From Streptomyces sp. NBC_00443 (GTDB lineage Bacteria > Actinomycetota > Actinomycetes > Streptomycetales > Streptomycetaceae): a DNA stretch of 64,000 nucleotides. The notes under the pieces were generated by a model. The model saw nothing but the letters and a program-made list of their open reading frames with translations, was not told the DNA's origin and ran no database searches. Of the stretch, positions 1 through 9,642 are shown piece by piece (the stretch's first letter is position 1; each line of letters opens with the position of its first letter). Location: NCBI RefSeq assembly GCF_036014175.1, contig NZ_CP107917.1:2232001-2296000 (forward strand). Reading direction: 5' to 3'. A program made the position numbers and the translations under genes.

Positions 1-47
1 CCTTCCCATCGGTTCGCCCGCCACTGCACCTTCCCCGGAGGTATCCC

Positions 48-885
48 GTGTCGACCCCACCCCACGGCGTCCGCCCGGACGCCGCCCCGCCGGCCGTGGT
101 CAAGGCCGCCGACCTGCTGGCGGAGGCCGCCCGCACCGGGACCACCTGCCCGCCGGTGCGTGACCTGTTCGACGCCGGCGCCGATCTGGAGACCGCGTAC
201 GCCGTGCAGCAGCTCAACGTGCGACGGGGGCTCGACGCCGGCCGTCGGATCGTCGGGCGCAAGATCGGCCTTGACGTCCGTGGCCGTACAGCGCCAACTC
301 GGCGTGGACCAACCCGACTTCGGCGCACTGTTCGCGGACATGGCCGTGGCGGACGGTGACGAGGTGCCCGCCGGGCGACTGCTCCAGCCGAAGGTGGAGG
401 CCGAGGTGGCGCTCGTCCTCGGGCGGGACCTGCCGGACCCCGCGTGCACGGTCGTCGACGTCCTGCGCGCGGTCGAGTTCGCGCTGCCCGCGCTGGAGAT
501 CGTCGACAGCCGGGTGCGGAACTGGGACATCTCCCTGGTCGACACCGTCGCCGACAACGCCTCCTGCGGCCTGTACGTCCTCGGCACAACTCCCGTACCC
601 CTCACCGCCGTCGACCTGCGGACGGTGACGATGACCATGACGCGGGCCGGCGAGACCGTCTCCGAGGGCAGCGGCGCCGACTGTCTCGGCAGCCCCCTCA
701 ACGCGGCCGTGTGGCTGGCCTCCGCGCTCGCCGAGCGGAGCGATCCGCTGCGCGCGGGTGACCTGGTGCTGACCGGCGCGCTCGGCCCGATGACGCCCGC
801 CGCGCCGGGCGACGTGTTCGAGGCCCGTGTCTCCGGGCTGGGTAGCGTGCGGGTCGGCTTCGCGAAGGACGGGGGCGAGCTGTGA
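48..885 (+). pseudogene. 2-keto-4-pentenoate hydratase (frameshifted)
   Basis: Fumarylacetoacetate-hydrolase-superfamily hydratase, which adds water to 2-hydroxypenta-2,4-dienoate to give 4-hydroxy-2-oxovalerate in meta-cleavage or steroid-ring catabolism. The start is GTG at 48 with GGAGGT at 37-42. The N-terminus reads normally to GRKIGL, then the frame changes at 271-272, where one extra T turns the expected [16 protein letters not shown] into an out-of-frame tail. The second frame continues through the family sequence ([34 protein letters not shown]) to the stop at 885, giving about 278 residues if repaired. It overlaps the next gene by GTGA, so the three genes form one translationally coupled operon. 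The break is either a sequencing error or a recent mutation. Confidence 0.85.
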
Positions 886-1856
886 GCACCAAGGTCGCCG
901 TCATCGGCTCCGGCAACATCGGCACCGACCTCATGATCAAGATTCTCCGGCTGTCGGAGTCGCTGGAGATCGCCGCGCTGGCCGGGATCGACCCGGACTC
1001 CGACGGCCTGGCCCGCGCCCGTCGTCTGAAGGTCGCCACGACCCACGCTGGCGTCGAAGGGCTCGTCGCACTGGACGAGTTCGCCGATGTGGAGATCGTC
1101 TTCGACGCGACCTCGGCCGGCGCGCACCGCCACCACGACGACGTACTGCGCCCCCTGGGCCGCACTCTGGTCGACCTCACGCCAGCCGCCCTCGGCCCGT
1201 ACGTCGTCCCGCCGGTCAACGGCGACGCCCACCTCGACGCCCCGAACGTCAACATGGTCACCTGCGGCGGCCAGGCCACCATCCCGGTCGTCGCCGCCGT
1301 GGGCGCCGTCACGCCGGTCCACTACGGCGAGATCGTCGCGTCCATCGCCTCCCGCTCCGCCGGCCCCGGCACCCGCGCCAACATCGACGAGTTCACCGAG
1401 ACCACCTCCTCCGCCATCGAGCGGGTCGGCGGCGCAGCGCGCGGCAAGGCGATCATCGTCCTCAACCCGGCCGAACCGCCGCTGATCATGCGGGACACCG
1501 TGCACTGCCTGGTCTCCGACTGCGCGACGGAGGCGGTCACCGCGTCGGTCGAGGAGATGGTCGGGCGGGTGCAGGCGTACGTGCCCGGCTACCGGCTCAA
1601 GCAGAAGGCGCAATTCGAGCGGGTGCCGTCCGACGACCCGCTGCACACCCTCGTCCCCGGCGCGGGCGAGGCCCTGAAGGTCTCCGTCTTCCTGGAGGTC
1701 GAGGGCGCCGCGCACTATCTCCCGGCGTACGCCGGGAACCTCGACATCATGACCTCGGCCGCGCTGCGCACCGCGGAACGCATGGCCGCCCTCCCCCACT
1801 CCCGGCTTCGCCCCAGCGGGGGGACCCCCATCGCCACGGAGGTGGCCTCCCGATGA
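882..1856 (+). CDS. acetaldehyde dehydrogenase (acetylating)
   Basis: NAD-dependent enzyme converting acetaldehyde and CoA to acetyl-CoA. In the family it forms a channelling complex with the aldolase encoded next. The Rossmann start [17 protein letters not shown] is near residue 4, and the catalytic cysteine lies in [10 protein letters not shown] at about residue 127. Length 324 aa. The GTG start overlaps the hydratase stop, and its stop overlaps the aldolase start. The last roughly 20 residues are encoded by an interspersed 44-bp GC repeat (1791-1834), so this C-terminal tail is not ancestral. DmpF/MhpF/HsaG family; which pathway it serves cannot be told from this window. Confidence 0.93.
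   Translation: MSTKVAVIGSGNIGTDLMIKILRLSESLEIAALAGIDPDSDGLARARRLKVATTHAGVEGLVALDEFADVEIVFDATSAGAHRHHDDVLRPLGRTLVDLTPAALGPYVVPPVNGDAHLDAPNVNMVTCGGQATIPVVAAVGAVTPVHYGEIVASIASRSAGPGTRANIDEFTETTSSAIERVGGAARGKAIIVLNPAEPPLIMRDTVHCLVSDCATEAVTASVEEMVGRVQAYVPGYRLKQKAQFERVPSDDPLHTLVPGAGEALKVSVFLEVEGAAHYLPAYAGNLDIMTSAALRTAERMAALPHSRLRPSGGTPIATEVASR
1791..1834. repeat. 44-bp interspersed GC repeat, copy A (inside a CDS)
   Basis: About 41 of 44 bases match copy B at 19508-19551. The core is a near-palindromic GGCTTCG...GCGGGGGGACCCCC. It is read in frame as the C-terminal tail of the acetaldehyde dehydrogenase and ends just before the aldolase start codon. It resembles the short dispersed repeats often seen in Streptomyces. 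Confidence 0.75.
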
Positions 1857-2860
1857 CCCGGCTGTACGTCCAGGACGTGACCCTCAGGGACGGCATGCAC
1901 GCCGTCCGGCACCGCTACACCGTCGACCAGGCCCGCGCCGTCGCCGCCGCGCTGGACGCCGCCGGGGTCGCCGCGATCGAGATCGCCCACGGCGACGGCC
2001 TCGCCGGCTCCAGCATCAACTACGGCGTCGGCGCCCACACCGACCGGGAGTGGATCGAGGCCGTCGTGGACGCCACCGAGTACGCGGTACCCACGACTCT
2101 GCTGCTCCCCGGCATCGGCACGCTGCACGACCTCCGGCAGGCGCACGCCCTGGGCATCCGCAGTGTCCGCGTCGCCACGCACTGCACCGAGGCCGACATC
2201 TCGGCACAACACATCGCCGCCGCCCGGGAGTTGGGCATGGACGTCGCCGGGTTCCTGATGATGTCCCACATGGCCGAACCGGCCGAACTGGCCCGCCAGG
2301 CCAAGCTGATGGAGTCGTACGGCGCCCACTGCGTCTACGTCACCGACTCCGGCGGCCGCCTCACCATGGACGGCGTCCGTGACCGCTTCCGCGCCTACCG
2401 CGACGTCCTCGACCCGGCGACCGAGCTGGGCATCCACGCCCACCACAACCTCGCGCTGGGCGTCGCCAACACCGTCGTCGCCGTCGAGAGCGGCGTGACC
2501 CGGGTGGACGCCTCGCTCGCCGGGCAGGGGGCGGGCGCCGGCAACTGTCCGTTGGAGGCGTTCGTCGCGGTCGCCGACCTGATGGGCTGGGAGCACGGCT
2601 GCGACCTGTCCCCTCTGATGGACGCGGCCGACGACCTCGTACGCCCCCTGCAGGACCGCGAGGTGCGGGTGGACCGCGAGACCCTCAGCCTCGGCTACGC
2701 GGGCGTGTACTCCAGCTTCCTGCGGCACGCCGAGACCGCCGCCGCCCGCCACTGTCTGGACACGCGCAGCATCCTCGTCGAGGTCGGCCGGCGCGGGATG
2801 GTCGGCGGCCAGGAGGACATGATCACCGACATCGCGCTGGACCTCGTCGCCCGCGCCTGA
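1853..2860 (+). CDS. dmpG: 4-hydroxy-2-oxovalerate aldolase
   Basis: Class II aldolase cleaving 4-hydroxy-2-oxovalerate to pyruvate and acetaldehyde, which is handed to the dehydrogenase upstream. The HMGL-like TIM barrel begins [16 protein letters not shown], with the catalytic and metal-binding RDG motif near residue 12 and a second metal site in GIHAHHNL. The C-terminal DmpG communication domain includes the [20 protein letters not shown] stretch. The ATG at 1853 overlaps the previous stop (ATGA). Length 335 aa, as expected for the family. It is the last gene of the operon and is followed by a strong hairpin. Confidence 0.94.
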   Translation: MTRLYVQDVTLRDGMHAVRHRYTVDQARAVAAALDAAGVAAIEIAHGDGLAGSSINYGVGAHTDREWIEAVVDATEYAVPTTLLLPGIGTLHDLRQAHALGIRSVRVATHCTEADISAQHIAAARELGMDVAGFLMMSHMAEPAELARQAKLMESYGAHCVYVTDSGGRLTMDGVRDRFRAYRDVLDPATELGIHAHHNLALGVANTVVAVESGVTRVDASLAGQGAGAGNCPLEAFVAVADLMGWEHGCDLSPLMDAADDLVRPLQDREVRVDRETLSLGYAGVYSSFLRHAETAAARHCLDTRSILVEVGRRGMVGGQEDMITDIALDLVARA

Positions 2861-2864
2861 CCGA

Positions 2865-2908
2865 CGCGACCGCGCCCCTTCCGGTCGGCCGGGAGGGGCG
2901 CGGTCGCG
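2865..2908. terminator. bidirectional intrinsic terminator hairpin
   Basis: A perfect 14-bp GC-rich inverted repeat (2865-2878 and 2895-2908) with a 16-nt loop, followed by TTTGC. It lies between the end of the aldolase operon and the convergent secreted-protein gene and can serve both. Confidence 0.8.
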
Positions 2909-2933
2909 TTTGCTGCAGAAGGCCGTGCAGCCG

Positions 2934-3509
<576 letters not shown>

Positions 3510-3632
3510 TCAGAGAGTTGTCCGCGTGTTGTCACGGTTCACAGCGGGCCGTTCCGATGAGTTCGCGATGGGAGCATGGTCTACCCATATGGACGACGCA
3601 TACGGTTCGTCCGCCCGATATGGAGGTGCGCC

Positions 3633-3827
3633 ATGTGTTCCTACCAGCCTTCGTGCCCTTCCTCCGACAGCCGCGCCGCACATGTGGTTGCCGCCCAACC
3701 CGAGCAGGGCTGGAGCCTCCTGTGTGACGGCGCCATCGTCTTCGACGACAGCGGTGAGCTGCTGCCCGACGGCCGCGTGGTCGCCCCGCACCGGGTGCCG
3801 GCCGAGCGGCTCGCGATGGCCGCGTGA
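3633..3827 (+). CDS. DUF5999 family small protein
   Basis: A 64-aa protein of the Streptomyces DUF5999 type, function unknown. It opens MCSYQPSCPSSDSRAA with two cysteines and has a third in WSLLCDGAIVFDDSGELLPDG, followed by a conserved VVAPHR. The start is fixed by GGAGGT at 3622-3627, five bases before ATG 3633; an upstream in-frame ATG at 3576 has no such site. Convergent with the RidA gene, with 7 bp between the stops. Confidence 0.8.
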   Translation: MCSYQPSCPSSDSRAAHVVAAQPEQGWSLLCDGAIVFDDSGELLPDGRVVAPHRVPAERLAMAA

Positions 3828-3834
3828 GCACCGC

Positions 3835-4233
3835 TTACGGCAGCACGGCGAACCCGTCCAGCTCCACCATGGCCTCTTCGTCCCAGAGGCGTACGACCTC
3901 GACGACCGCCATCGCCGGATAGTCCCGCCCCGCCAACTCCCGCCAGATTCCCCCGAGTTCGGCGACCTGGGCGCGATACGCCGCCACGTCCGTGGCATAG
4001 ACCGTGACCCGCGCGAGATCGGCCGGGGTGCCACCGGCCGCCGCCAGCGCGGCCAGCAGATTGGTGAGCGCCCGCTCGAACTGCTCCGGCAACGTCTCCC
4101 CGACCACCTTGCCGTCGGCGTCGAGCGCGGTCTGCCCGGCCAGGAACACGACCCGGGATCCGGTGGCGACGACCGCGTGGGAGAAGCCGGTGGGCGGGGA
4201 CAGGTCGGGCGGGTTGACGCGCTCGGTACTCAC
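3835..4233 (-). CDS. RidA family enamine/imine deaminase
   Basis: A 132-aa YjgF/YER057c/UK114-family protein. Family members hydrolyse reactive enamine/imine intermediates to ketones. The typical core is visible: GSRVVFLAGQTALDADGKVVG, then LAALAAAGGTPADLARVTVY and YPAMAVVEV. The GTG at 4233 overlaps the stop of the acyl-CoA dehydrogenase (GTGA), so the two are translationally coupled. In 2-aminobenzoyl-CoA catabolism the ring nitrogen must leave as ammonium through an enamine/imine, which is a sensible job for RidA here (inference). Confidence 0.9.
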   Translation of the reverse strand: MSTERVNPPDLSPPTGFSHAVVATGSRVVFLAGQTALDADGKVVGETLPEQFERALTNLLAALAAAGGTPADLARVTVYATDVAAYRAQVAELGGIWRELAGRDYPAMAVVEVVRLWDEEAMVELDGFAVLP

Positions 4234-5420
4234 TGACCGGCCTCCATGTTCGTGTACAACTCCTTGGCGATGATGCCGCGCTGGACCTCGCTGGCGCCTT
4301 CGTAGACACGCGGGGCGCGCACCTCGCGATAGAGGTGTTCCAGCAGATGGCCGCGGCGCAGGGCACGGGCACCGTGCAACTGGACCGCCTTGTCGACGAC
4401 ATACTGCGCCGTCTCCGTCGCCAGCAGCTTCGCCATCGCCGCGCGCTTCGGGACGTCCGGGGCGCCTTCGTCGTACGCCGTCGCCGCCGCGTACACCATG
4501 AGACGGGCCGCCTCGGTGCGCAGGGCCATCTCGGCCACCTGGTGGGCGACCGTCTGGAGCTCCTTCAACTTGCCGCCGAACGCGTCCCGTTGGGCGGTGT
4601 GCGCCAGCGTCGCGTCCAAGGCCGCCTGCGCCATGCCGACGGCGAAGGCACCGACGCTCGGCCGGAAGAGGTTGAGGGTGCCCATCGCGACCCGGAAGCC
4701 GCGGTCGGGCTCGCCCAGGACGTCGCCGGCGGTGACGGGGACGGCGTCGAAGTCGAGGGCGCCGATGGGGTGCGGGGACAGCATGTCGAGGCCCGCTCCG
4801 GTGAGGCCGGGCCGGTCGGCGGGGACCAGGAAGGCGGTGACGCCGCGGGCGCCGGCGCCGGGGGTGGTGCGGGCGAAGACGGTGTAGAAGTCGGCCTCCG
4901 GGGCGTTGGAGATCCAGCACTTCTCACCGGTGAGGCGCCAGCGGGCGGAGCCGTCGGGTTCGGCGGCGACCGAGGCGACCGGGGCCTCCCCCGGCCCTCC
5001 CGGCCGCGAGGTGTCCCGTTCCGCCCGCAGTTCCAGCGCCGCCGCATCCGACCCGGCCCCCGGCTCGCTCAGCGCGAAGGCCGCCACCGCGCTGCCCTCG
5101 GCCACCCGGGGCAGCCAGCGCTCCCGCTGGGCCGGGGTGCCATGGGCATGGACGGGATGCGCGCCCAGGCCCTGGAGGGCGAGTGCGGTCTCCGCCTCCG
5201 TGCAGGCGTACGCCAGGGACTCGCGCATCAGGCACAGGTCGACCGCCCCGGCGCTGAACAGCCGCCGCAGCAGCCCCAGTTGGCCGAGCTCGGCCACCAG
5301 CGCGCGATTGACGTGCCCGGGTTCACCCTTCTCCGCGAGCGGACGCAGCCGTTCGGCGGCCAGGGTGCGCAGCTCGGCACACCAGGCGGTTTGCGCCGGA
5401 TCGAGCGAGAATGCGGGCAT
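4230..5420 (-). CDS. acyl-CoA dehydrogenase (aromatic-acid cluster)
   Basis: FAD-dependent acyl-CoA dehydrogenase, 396 aa. Seen: an N-terminal helical domain, FALSEPGAGSDAAAL, the KCWISNAPEADFYTVFART flavin-binding beta segment, and the C-terminal VYEGASEVQRGIIAKELY containing the catalytic glutamate of the family. ATG 5420 is preceded by GGGAGG. Divergent from the aryl-CoA ligase across a promoter region carrying the proposed PaaX operator. The expected role is the beta-oxidation-like step after ring reduction (inference from context). Confidence 0.92.
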   Translation of the reverse strand: MPAFSLDPAQTAWCAELRTLAAERLRPLAEKGEPGHVNRALVAELGQLGLLRRLFSAGAVDLCLMRESLAYACTEAETALALQGLGAHPVHAHGTPAQRERWLPRVAEGSAVAAFALSEPGAGSDAAALELRAERDTSRPGGPGEAPVASVAAEPDGSARWRLTGEKCWISNAPEADFYTVFARTTPGAGARGVTAFLVPADRPGLTGAGLDMLSPHPIGALDFDAVPVTAGDVLGEPDRGFRVAMGTLNLFRPSVGAFAVGMAQAALDATLAHTAQRDAFGGKLKELQTVAHQVAEMALRTEAARLMVYAAATAYDEGAPDVPKRAAMAKLLATETAQYVVDKAVQLHGARALRRGHLLEHLYREVRAPRVYEGASEVQRGIIAKELYTNMEAGQ

Positions 5421-5490
5421 TGCCGACCTCCCTGCGGGGCCGTGCGCGACGGACCCTCTCGACGGACCTCCTCGACGATATCGCGCACCA

Positions 5491-5512
5491 TTGACTGTCG
5501 TCACCAACACGA
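5491..5512. promoter_or_regulatory. putative PaaX operator in divergent promoter
   Basis: TTGACTGTCGTCAC at 5491-5504 contains the dyad TGAC-N4-GTCA. The same 14 bases occur upstream of the enoyl-CoA hydratase at 14128-14141, and the next bases are also similar. TTGACT with TACGCT 16 bp downstream would make a plausible promoter for the ligase, so a bound repressor would cover the -35 box. PaaX is the obvious candidate because its gene is in the same cluster. Confidence 0.6.
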
Positions 5513-5589
5513 TACGCTCCCTGTGCTGGGACCCGCTCACCCCACCACGACGCCCACAGGCAGCCCACAAGGCAAGGGGGCGAACCGCC

Positions 5590-7203
5590 ATGGCCGGTCT
5601 GCACCGCTCCGCCCACGTCGACACTTTCGCCCGCGAGCACCTGCCACCGCCCGACCAATGGCCCGAGCTCCGCTTCGACCTGCCGGGGCTGGGCTACCCC
5701 GATCGGCTCAACGCGGCAGCCGAGTTGCTCGACGGCCCGCCCGACGAGCGACCCGTGTTTCACACCCCGGCCGGCGACACATGGACGTACGGCACACTGC
5801 GCGCCCGCGTCGACCGGCTCGCGCATGTGCTCACCGGCGACCTCGGTGTCGTCCCGGGCAACCGGGTGCTGCTGCGCGGCCCGACCACGCCCTGGCTGGC
5901 CGCCTGCTGGCTGGCGGTGCTGAAGGCGGGCGCGGTCGCCGTCACCGTGCTGGCCCAGCAGCGGCCGCACGAGCTGCAGACCATGTGCGAGATAGCCGAG
6001 GTGCGGCACGCACTGTGCGACATCCGGGCCGTCGACGACCTCGCCAAGGCCGAGATACCCGGGCTGCGGATCGCGACGTACGGCGGCGACGCCCCCGACG
6101 ACCTGCTGCACCGCCCGGCGCCGGGCACGCCGTACGCCGCCGCCGACACCGCAGCCGATGACGTGGCCCTCATCGCCTTCACCTCCGGAACCACCGGACG
6201 GCCCAAGGGCTGTATGCACTTCCACCGGGATGTGCTCGCGATAGCCGACACCTTCTCGGAACATGTGCTGCAACCACATGTGGACGATGTCTTCGCCGGC
6301 AGTCCCCCACTCGGCTTCACCTTCGGCCTCGGCGGACTCGTGATCTTCCCGATGCGGGCCGGTGCCAGCTCCCTGCTCCTCGAACAGGCCGGCCCCAAGC
6401 AGCTGCTGCCCGCGATCGCCGAGCACCGGGTGTCCGTGCTGTTCACCGCGCCGACGGCGTACCGCGCGATGCTCGACGAGCTCGACTCGCACGACGTCTC
6501 CTCACTGCGCCGCTGCGTATCGGCGGGCGAGAACCTGCCTGCCGCCACCTGGCAGGCCTGGCAGGAGCGGACCGGGCTGCGCGTCATCAACGGCATCGGC
6601 GCCACCGAGCTGCTGCACATCTTCATCTCCGCGGCCGACGGGCACATCAGGCCCGGGACGACAGGGGTCGCCGTGCCGGGCTGGCACGCGCGCGTGGTCG
6701 ACCACGAGGGCCAGGAGATGCCCGACGGGGAGCCCGGGCTGCTCGCCGTGCGCGGGCCCGTCGGCTGCCGCTATCTCGCCGATGCCCGGCAGCGCGAGTA
6801 CGTGCGCCACGGCTGGAACATCACCGGCGACACCTACGTCCGGGAGAGTGACGGCTACTTCCGCTACGTCGCCCGCGCGGACGACATGATCATCTCGGCC
6901 GGCTACAACATCGCGGGCCCGGAGGTCGAAGAGGCTCTCCTGCGCCACCCCGACGTGCTGGAGACGGCGGTCGTGGGGCGGCCCGACGAGACCCGCGGCC
7001 AGGTCGTGGTGGCATACGCGGTGCTCAGGGAGGGTGCGCGCAAGGACGCGGAGGCGCTTCGCGCCTTCGTGAAGGCCGAGCTGGCGCCGTACAAGTGCCC
7101 GCGCGAGATCGTCTTCCTGGACGCGCTGCCGCGCACCGCGACCGGCAAGCTCCAGCGCTTCCGTTTGCGCGACGGTGGTGACCCGCCGGGTGACCCGCAG
7201 TGA
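5590..7203 (+). CDS. 2-aminobenzoate/benzoate-type aryl-CoA ligase
   Basis: ANL-superfamily adenylate-forming enzyme, 537 aa, activating an aromatic acid to its CoA thioester. The P-loop motif is FTSGTTGRPKGCMH at about residue 200. NGIGATELLHIF, the hinge region YVARADDMIISAGYNIAGPEVE and the catalytic lysine in RTATGKLQRFRL follow. ATG 5590 has AAGGGGG about 10 nt upstream. The layout fits 2-aminobenzoate-CoA or benzoate-CoA ligases. With the monooxygenase/reductase fusion at 10838 the best substrate guess is anthranilate; salicylate is the alternative. Confidence 0.88.
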   Translation: MAGLHRSAHVDTFAREHLPPPDQWPELRFDLPGLGYPDRLNAAAELLDGPPDERPVFHTPAGDTWTYGTLRARVDRLAHVLTGDLGVVPGNRVLLRGPTTPWLAACWLAVLKAGAVAVTVLAQQRPHELQTMCEIAEVRHALCDIRAVDDLAKAEIPGLRIATYGGDAPDDLLHRPAPGTPYAAADTAADDVALIAFTSGTTGRPKGCMHFHRDVLAIADTFSEHVLQPHVDDVFAGSPPLGFTFGLGGLVIFPMRAGASSLLLEQAGPKQLLPAIAEHRVSVLFTAPTAYRAMLDELDSHDVSSLRRCVSAGENLPAATWQAWQERTGLRVINGIGATELLHIFISAADGHIRPGTTGVAVPGWHARVVDHEGQEMPDGEPGLLAVRGPVGCRYLADARQREYVRHGWNITGDTYVRESDGYFRYVARADDMIISAGYNIAGPEVEEALLRHPDVLETAVVGRPDETRGQVVVAYAVLREGARKDAEALRAFVKAELAPYKCPREIVFLDALPRTATGKLQRFRLRDGGDPPGDPQ

Positions 7204-7218
7204 TCCGTACGACCTAAG

Positions 7219-8031
7219 ATGATCAACGTGTCCGACCAGCATGCACCACGGTCTCTCATCGTCACGCTCTACGGCGCCTACGGCCGCTACATGCCCGGCC
7301 CGGTGCCGGTCGCCGAGCTGATCAGACTGCTGGCCGCGGTCGGCGTGGACGCTCCTTCGGTACGTTCGTCGGTGTCGCGGCTCAAGCGGCGCGGGCTGCT
7401 GCTGCCGGCCCGCACGGCACAGGGCGCGGCGGGCTACGAACTCTCCCCGGACGCCCGCCAGCTGCTCGACGACGGCGACCGGCGCATCTACGCCACCGCG
7501 CCGCCCGAGGACGAGGGCTGGGTGCTCGCGGTGTTCTCGGTGCCGGAGACGGAGCGGCAGAAGCGCCATGTGCTGCGCTCCCGGCTGTCCGGCCTCGGCT
7601 TCGGGACGGCCGCTCCGGGCGTGTGGATCGCGCCGGCGCGGCTCTTCGAGGAGGCCCGGCACACCCTTCAGCGGCTGCGCCTGGAGGGGTACGTCGACTT
7701 CTTCCGCGGCGGGCATCTCGGCTTCACGCCGACCTCCGAGGCCGTCGCCCGCTGGTGGGACCTGGCCGCGATCGCCAAGGAGCACGACGCGTTCCTCGAC
7801 CGCCACGCGCGCGTGCTGCACGACTGGGAGCAGCGGCGGGACACCCCGCCCGAGGAGGCGTACCGCGACTATCTCCTCGCCCTGGACTCCTGGCGCCACC
7901 TACCCTACACCGACCCCGGCCTGCCCGCCCGGCTGCTGCCCGCGGACTGGCCGGGCGCGTGCTCGGCCGCCGTCTTCCGGGGACTGCACAAGCGTCTGCG
8001 GGACGCGGGAGCGGTGTTCGCCGGTCTGTGA
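7219..8031 (+). CDS. PaaX family transcriptional regulator
   Basis: GntR-like regulator of the PaaX family, 270 aa. These repressors control CoA-dependent aromatic catabolism and release DNA on binding an aryl-CoA. The N-terminal winged helix reads PRSLIVTLYGAYGRY...VRSSVSRLKRRGLL. The PaaX core (GWVLAVFSVPETERQKRHVLRSRLS) and the PaaX C-terminal domain (YRDYLLALDSWRHLPYTDPGLP) follow. It starts only 15 bp after the ligase stop, so it is probably co-transcribed with it. ATG 7219 has no clear ribosome site; GTG 7228 is an alternative. Likely target: the shared motif at 5491 and 14128. Confidence 0.9.
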   Translation: MINVSDQHAPRSLIVTLYGAYGRYMPGPVPVAELIRLLAAVGVDAPSVRSSVSRLKRRGLLLPARTAQGAAGYELSPDARQLLDDGDRRIYATAPPEDEGWVLAVFSVPETERQKRHVLRSRLSGLGFGTAAPGVWIAPARLFEEARHTLQRLRLEGYVDFFRGGHLGFTPTSEAVARWWDLAAIAKEHDAFLDRHARVLHDWEQRRDTPPEEAYRDYLLALDSWRHLPYTDPGLPARLLPADWPGACSAAVFRGLHKRLRDAGAVFAGL

Positions 8032-8159
8032 CCTCGGGCGCACCATGCGCCACTAACAGAACCCTCAGGTTCCTCTGCGTCTCCTCTCAAGTTTCTTACC
8101 TAGCGTCCATGGGGTCGTCGCGAGGCAGGACGCGGAGTGAGAGATGAGGACTGTTGCGC

Positions 8160-8726
8160 ATGAGCACCACGGCCCGAAAGGCAGGCCCAAGGGCTCGGGG
8201 GGCCACCGTCTGGCTCACCGGGCTGCCGAGCGCGGGCAAGACGACCATCGCCCGCCGGCTCGGTGACCGCCTCAAGGCCGAGGGGCATCGCGTGGAGGTC
8301 CTCGACGGCGACGAGATCCGCCGCTTCCTCTCCGCGGGCCTCGGCTTCTCGCGGGAGGACCGGAACACCAACGTGCAGCGCATCGGGCTGGTCTCGGAGG
8401 TGCTCGCGCGCAACGGCGTACTGTCCGTCGTCCCGGTCATCGCGCCGTACGCCGACAGCCGCGAGGCGGTGCGCAAGCGGCACGAGGCGAGCGGGACGCC
8501 GTACATCGAGGTGCATGTCGCGACCCCGGTGGAGGTGTGCAGCGAGCGTGACGTGAAGGGGCTGTACGCCCGGCAGGCCGCAGGGCGGTTGTCCGGGCTG
8601 ACCGGCGTCGACGACCCGTACGAGCCGCCGGAGGACCCCTCCCTCGTCCTTCCCACACAGCTCCAGACGCCCCAGGAATCGGCCGCCGCCGTCTACGCCG
8701 TGATGGCGGAGCGGGGGCTGGTGTGA
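8160..8726 (+). CDS. cysC: adenylylsulfate kinase
   Basis: Phosphorylates adenosine 5'-phosphosulfate to PAPS. The Walker A motif is GLPSAGKTT near residue 22. LDGDEIRRFLSAGLGFSREDRNTNVQRIG and the KGLYARQAAG region are typical. Length 188 aa. ATG 8160 is preferred to TTG 8154 because GAGGA at 8146-8150 is correctly spaced. First of a tightly overlapping cysC-cysD-cysN set. No PAPS reductase gene (cysH) lies nearby, unlike the usual Streptomyces sulfate-reduction cluster. Confidence 0.93.
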   Translation: MSTTARKAGPRARGATVWLTGLPSAGKTTIARRLGDRLKAEGHRVEVLDGDEIRRFLSAGLGFSREDRNTNVQRIGLVSEVLARNGVLSVVPVIAPYADSREAVRKRHEASGTPYIEVHVATPVEVCSERDVKGLYARQAAGRLSGLTGVDDPYEPPEDPSLVLPTQLQTPQESAAAVYAVMAERGLV

Positions 8727-9640
8727 ACGGGTTCGGCGTGAACGGGTTCGGTCTCTCCCACCTGGACGCGCTGGAGTCCGAGGCCGTCCACATCTTCCGT
8801 GAGGTGGCGGGGGAGTTCGAGCGGCCGGTGATCCTGTTCTCCGGCGGCAAGGACTCCATCGTCATGCTGCACCTGGCGCTGAAGGCGTTCGCGCCGGCGC
8901 CCGTGCCGTTCACGCTGCTGCATGTGGACACCGGGCACAACTTCCTCGAGGTCATCGACTACCGGGACCGTGTGGTGGCTGCATATGGGCTGCGCCTCCA
9001 TGTGGCCTCCGTACAGGACTACATCGACCGTGGTGTGCTGCGTGAACGTCCCGACGGGACACGGAACCCGCTGCAGACGGTGCCGCTGACGGAGAAGATC
9101 CAGAGCGAGAGGTTCGACGCGGTCTTCGGCGGCGGACGCCGGGACGAGGAGAAGGCACGGGCCAAGGAGCGGGTGTTCAGCCTGCGGGACGAGTTCTCGC
9201 AGTGGGACCCGCGCCGCCAGCGGCCCGAGCTGTGGAACCTCTACAACGGCCGCCACGCGCCCGGAGAACACGTGCGCGTGTTCCCGCTGTCCAACTGGAC
9301 CGAACTGGACGTGTGGCAGTACATCGCCCACGAGGAGATCGAGCTGCCGGAGATCTACTACGCCCACCAGCGCGAGGTGTTCCGGCGGGGCGGCATGTGG
9401 CTGACGGCGGGTGAGTGGGGCGGGCCTCGCGAGCACGAGGTCGTCGAGAAGCGTCAGGTCCGGTATCGCACGGTCGGCGACATGTCCTGTACCGGCGCGG
9501 TGGACTCCGGCGCCGACACCATCGAGAAAGTGATCACCGAGATCGCCGCCTCCCGGCTCACCGAGCGTGGCGCGACCCGCGCCGACGACAAGATGTCCGA
9601 GGCCGCGATGGAAGACCGTAAGCGCGAGGGGTACTTCTGA
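8723..9640 (+). CDS. cysD: sulfate adenylyltransferase subunit 2
   Basis: Small catalytic subunit of ATP sulfurylase (ATP + sulfate to APS), acting with CysN. The PP-loop motif is FSGGKDS near residue 39. Family landmarks include TEKIQSERFDAVFGGGRRDEEKARAKER, FPLSNWTELDVWQYI, and the C-terminal MEDRKREGYF. Length 305 aa. The GTG start overlaps the cysC stop (GTGA). The N-terminus carries a short repeat (NGFG-V-NGFG), so a start a few codons later is possible. Confidence 0.94.
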   Translation: MNGFGVNGFGLSHLDALESEAVHIFREVAGEFERPVILFSGGKDSIVMLHLALKAFAPAPVPFTLLHVDTGHNFLEVIDYRDRVVAAYGLRLHVASVQDYIDRGVLRERPDGTRNPLQTVPLTEKIQSERFDAVFGGGRRDEEKARAKERVFSLRDEFSQWDPRRQRPELWNLYNGRHAPGEHVRVFPLSNWTELDVWQYIAHEEIELPEIYYAHQREVFRRGGMWLTAGEWGGPREHEVVEKRQVRYRTVGDMSCTGAVDSGADTIEKVITEIAASRLTERGATRADDKMSEAAMEDRKREGYF

Positions 9641-9642
9641 GC

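Noticed and set aside
1715..2752. Long minus-strand open frame opposite the aldolase (345 codons)
   Set aside because: It is a GC-driven shadow of the conserved aldolase, with repetitive V/G/D composition and no domain.
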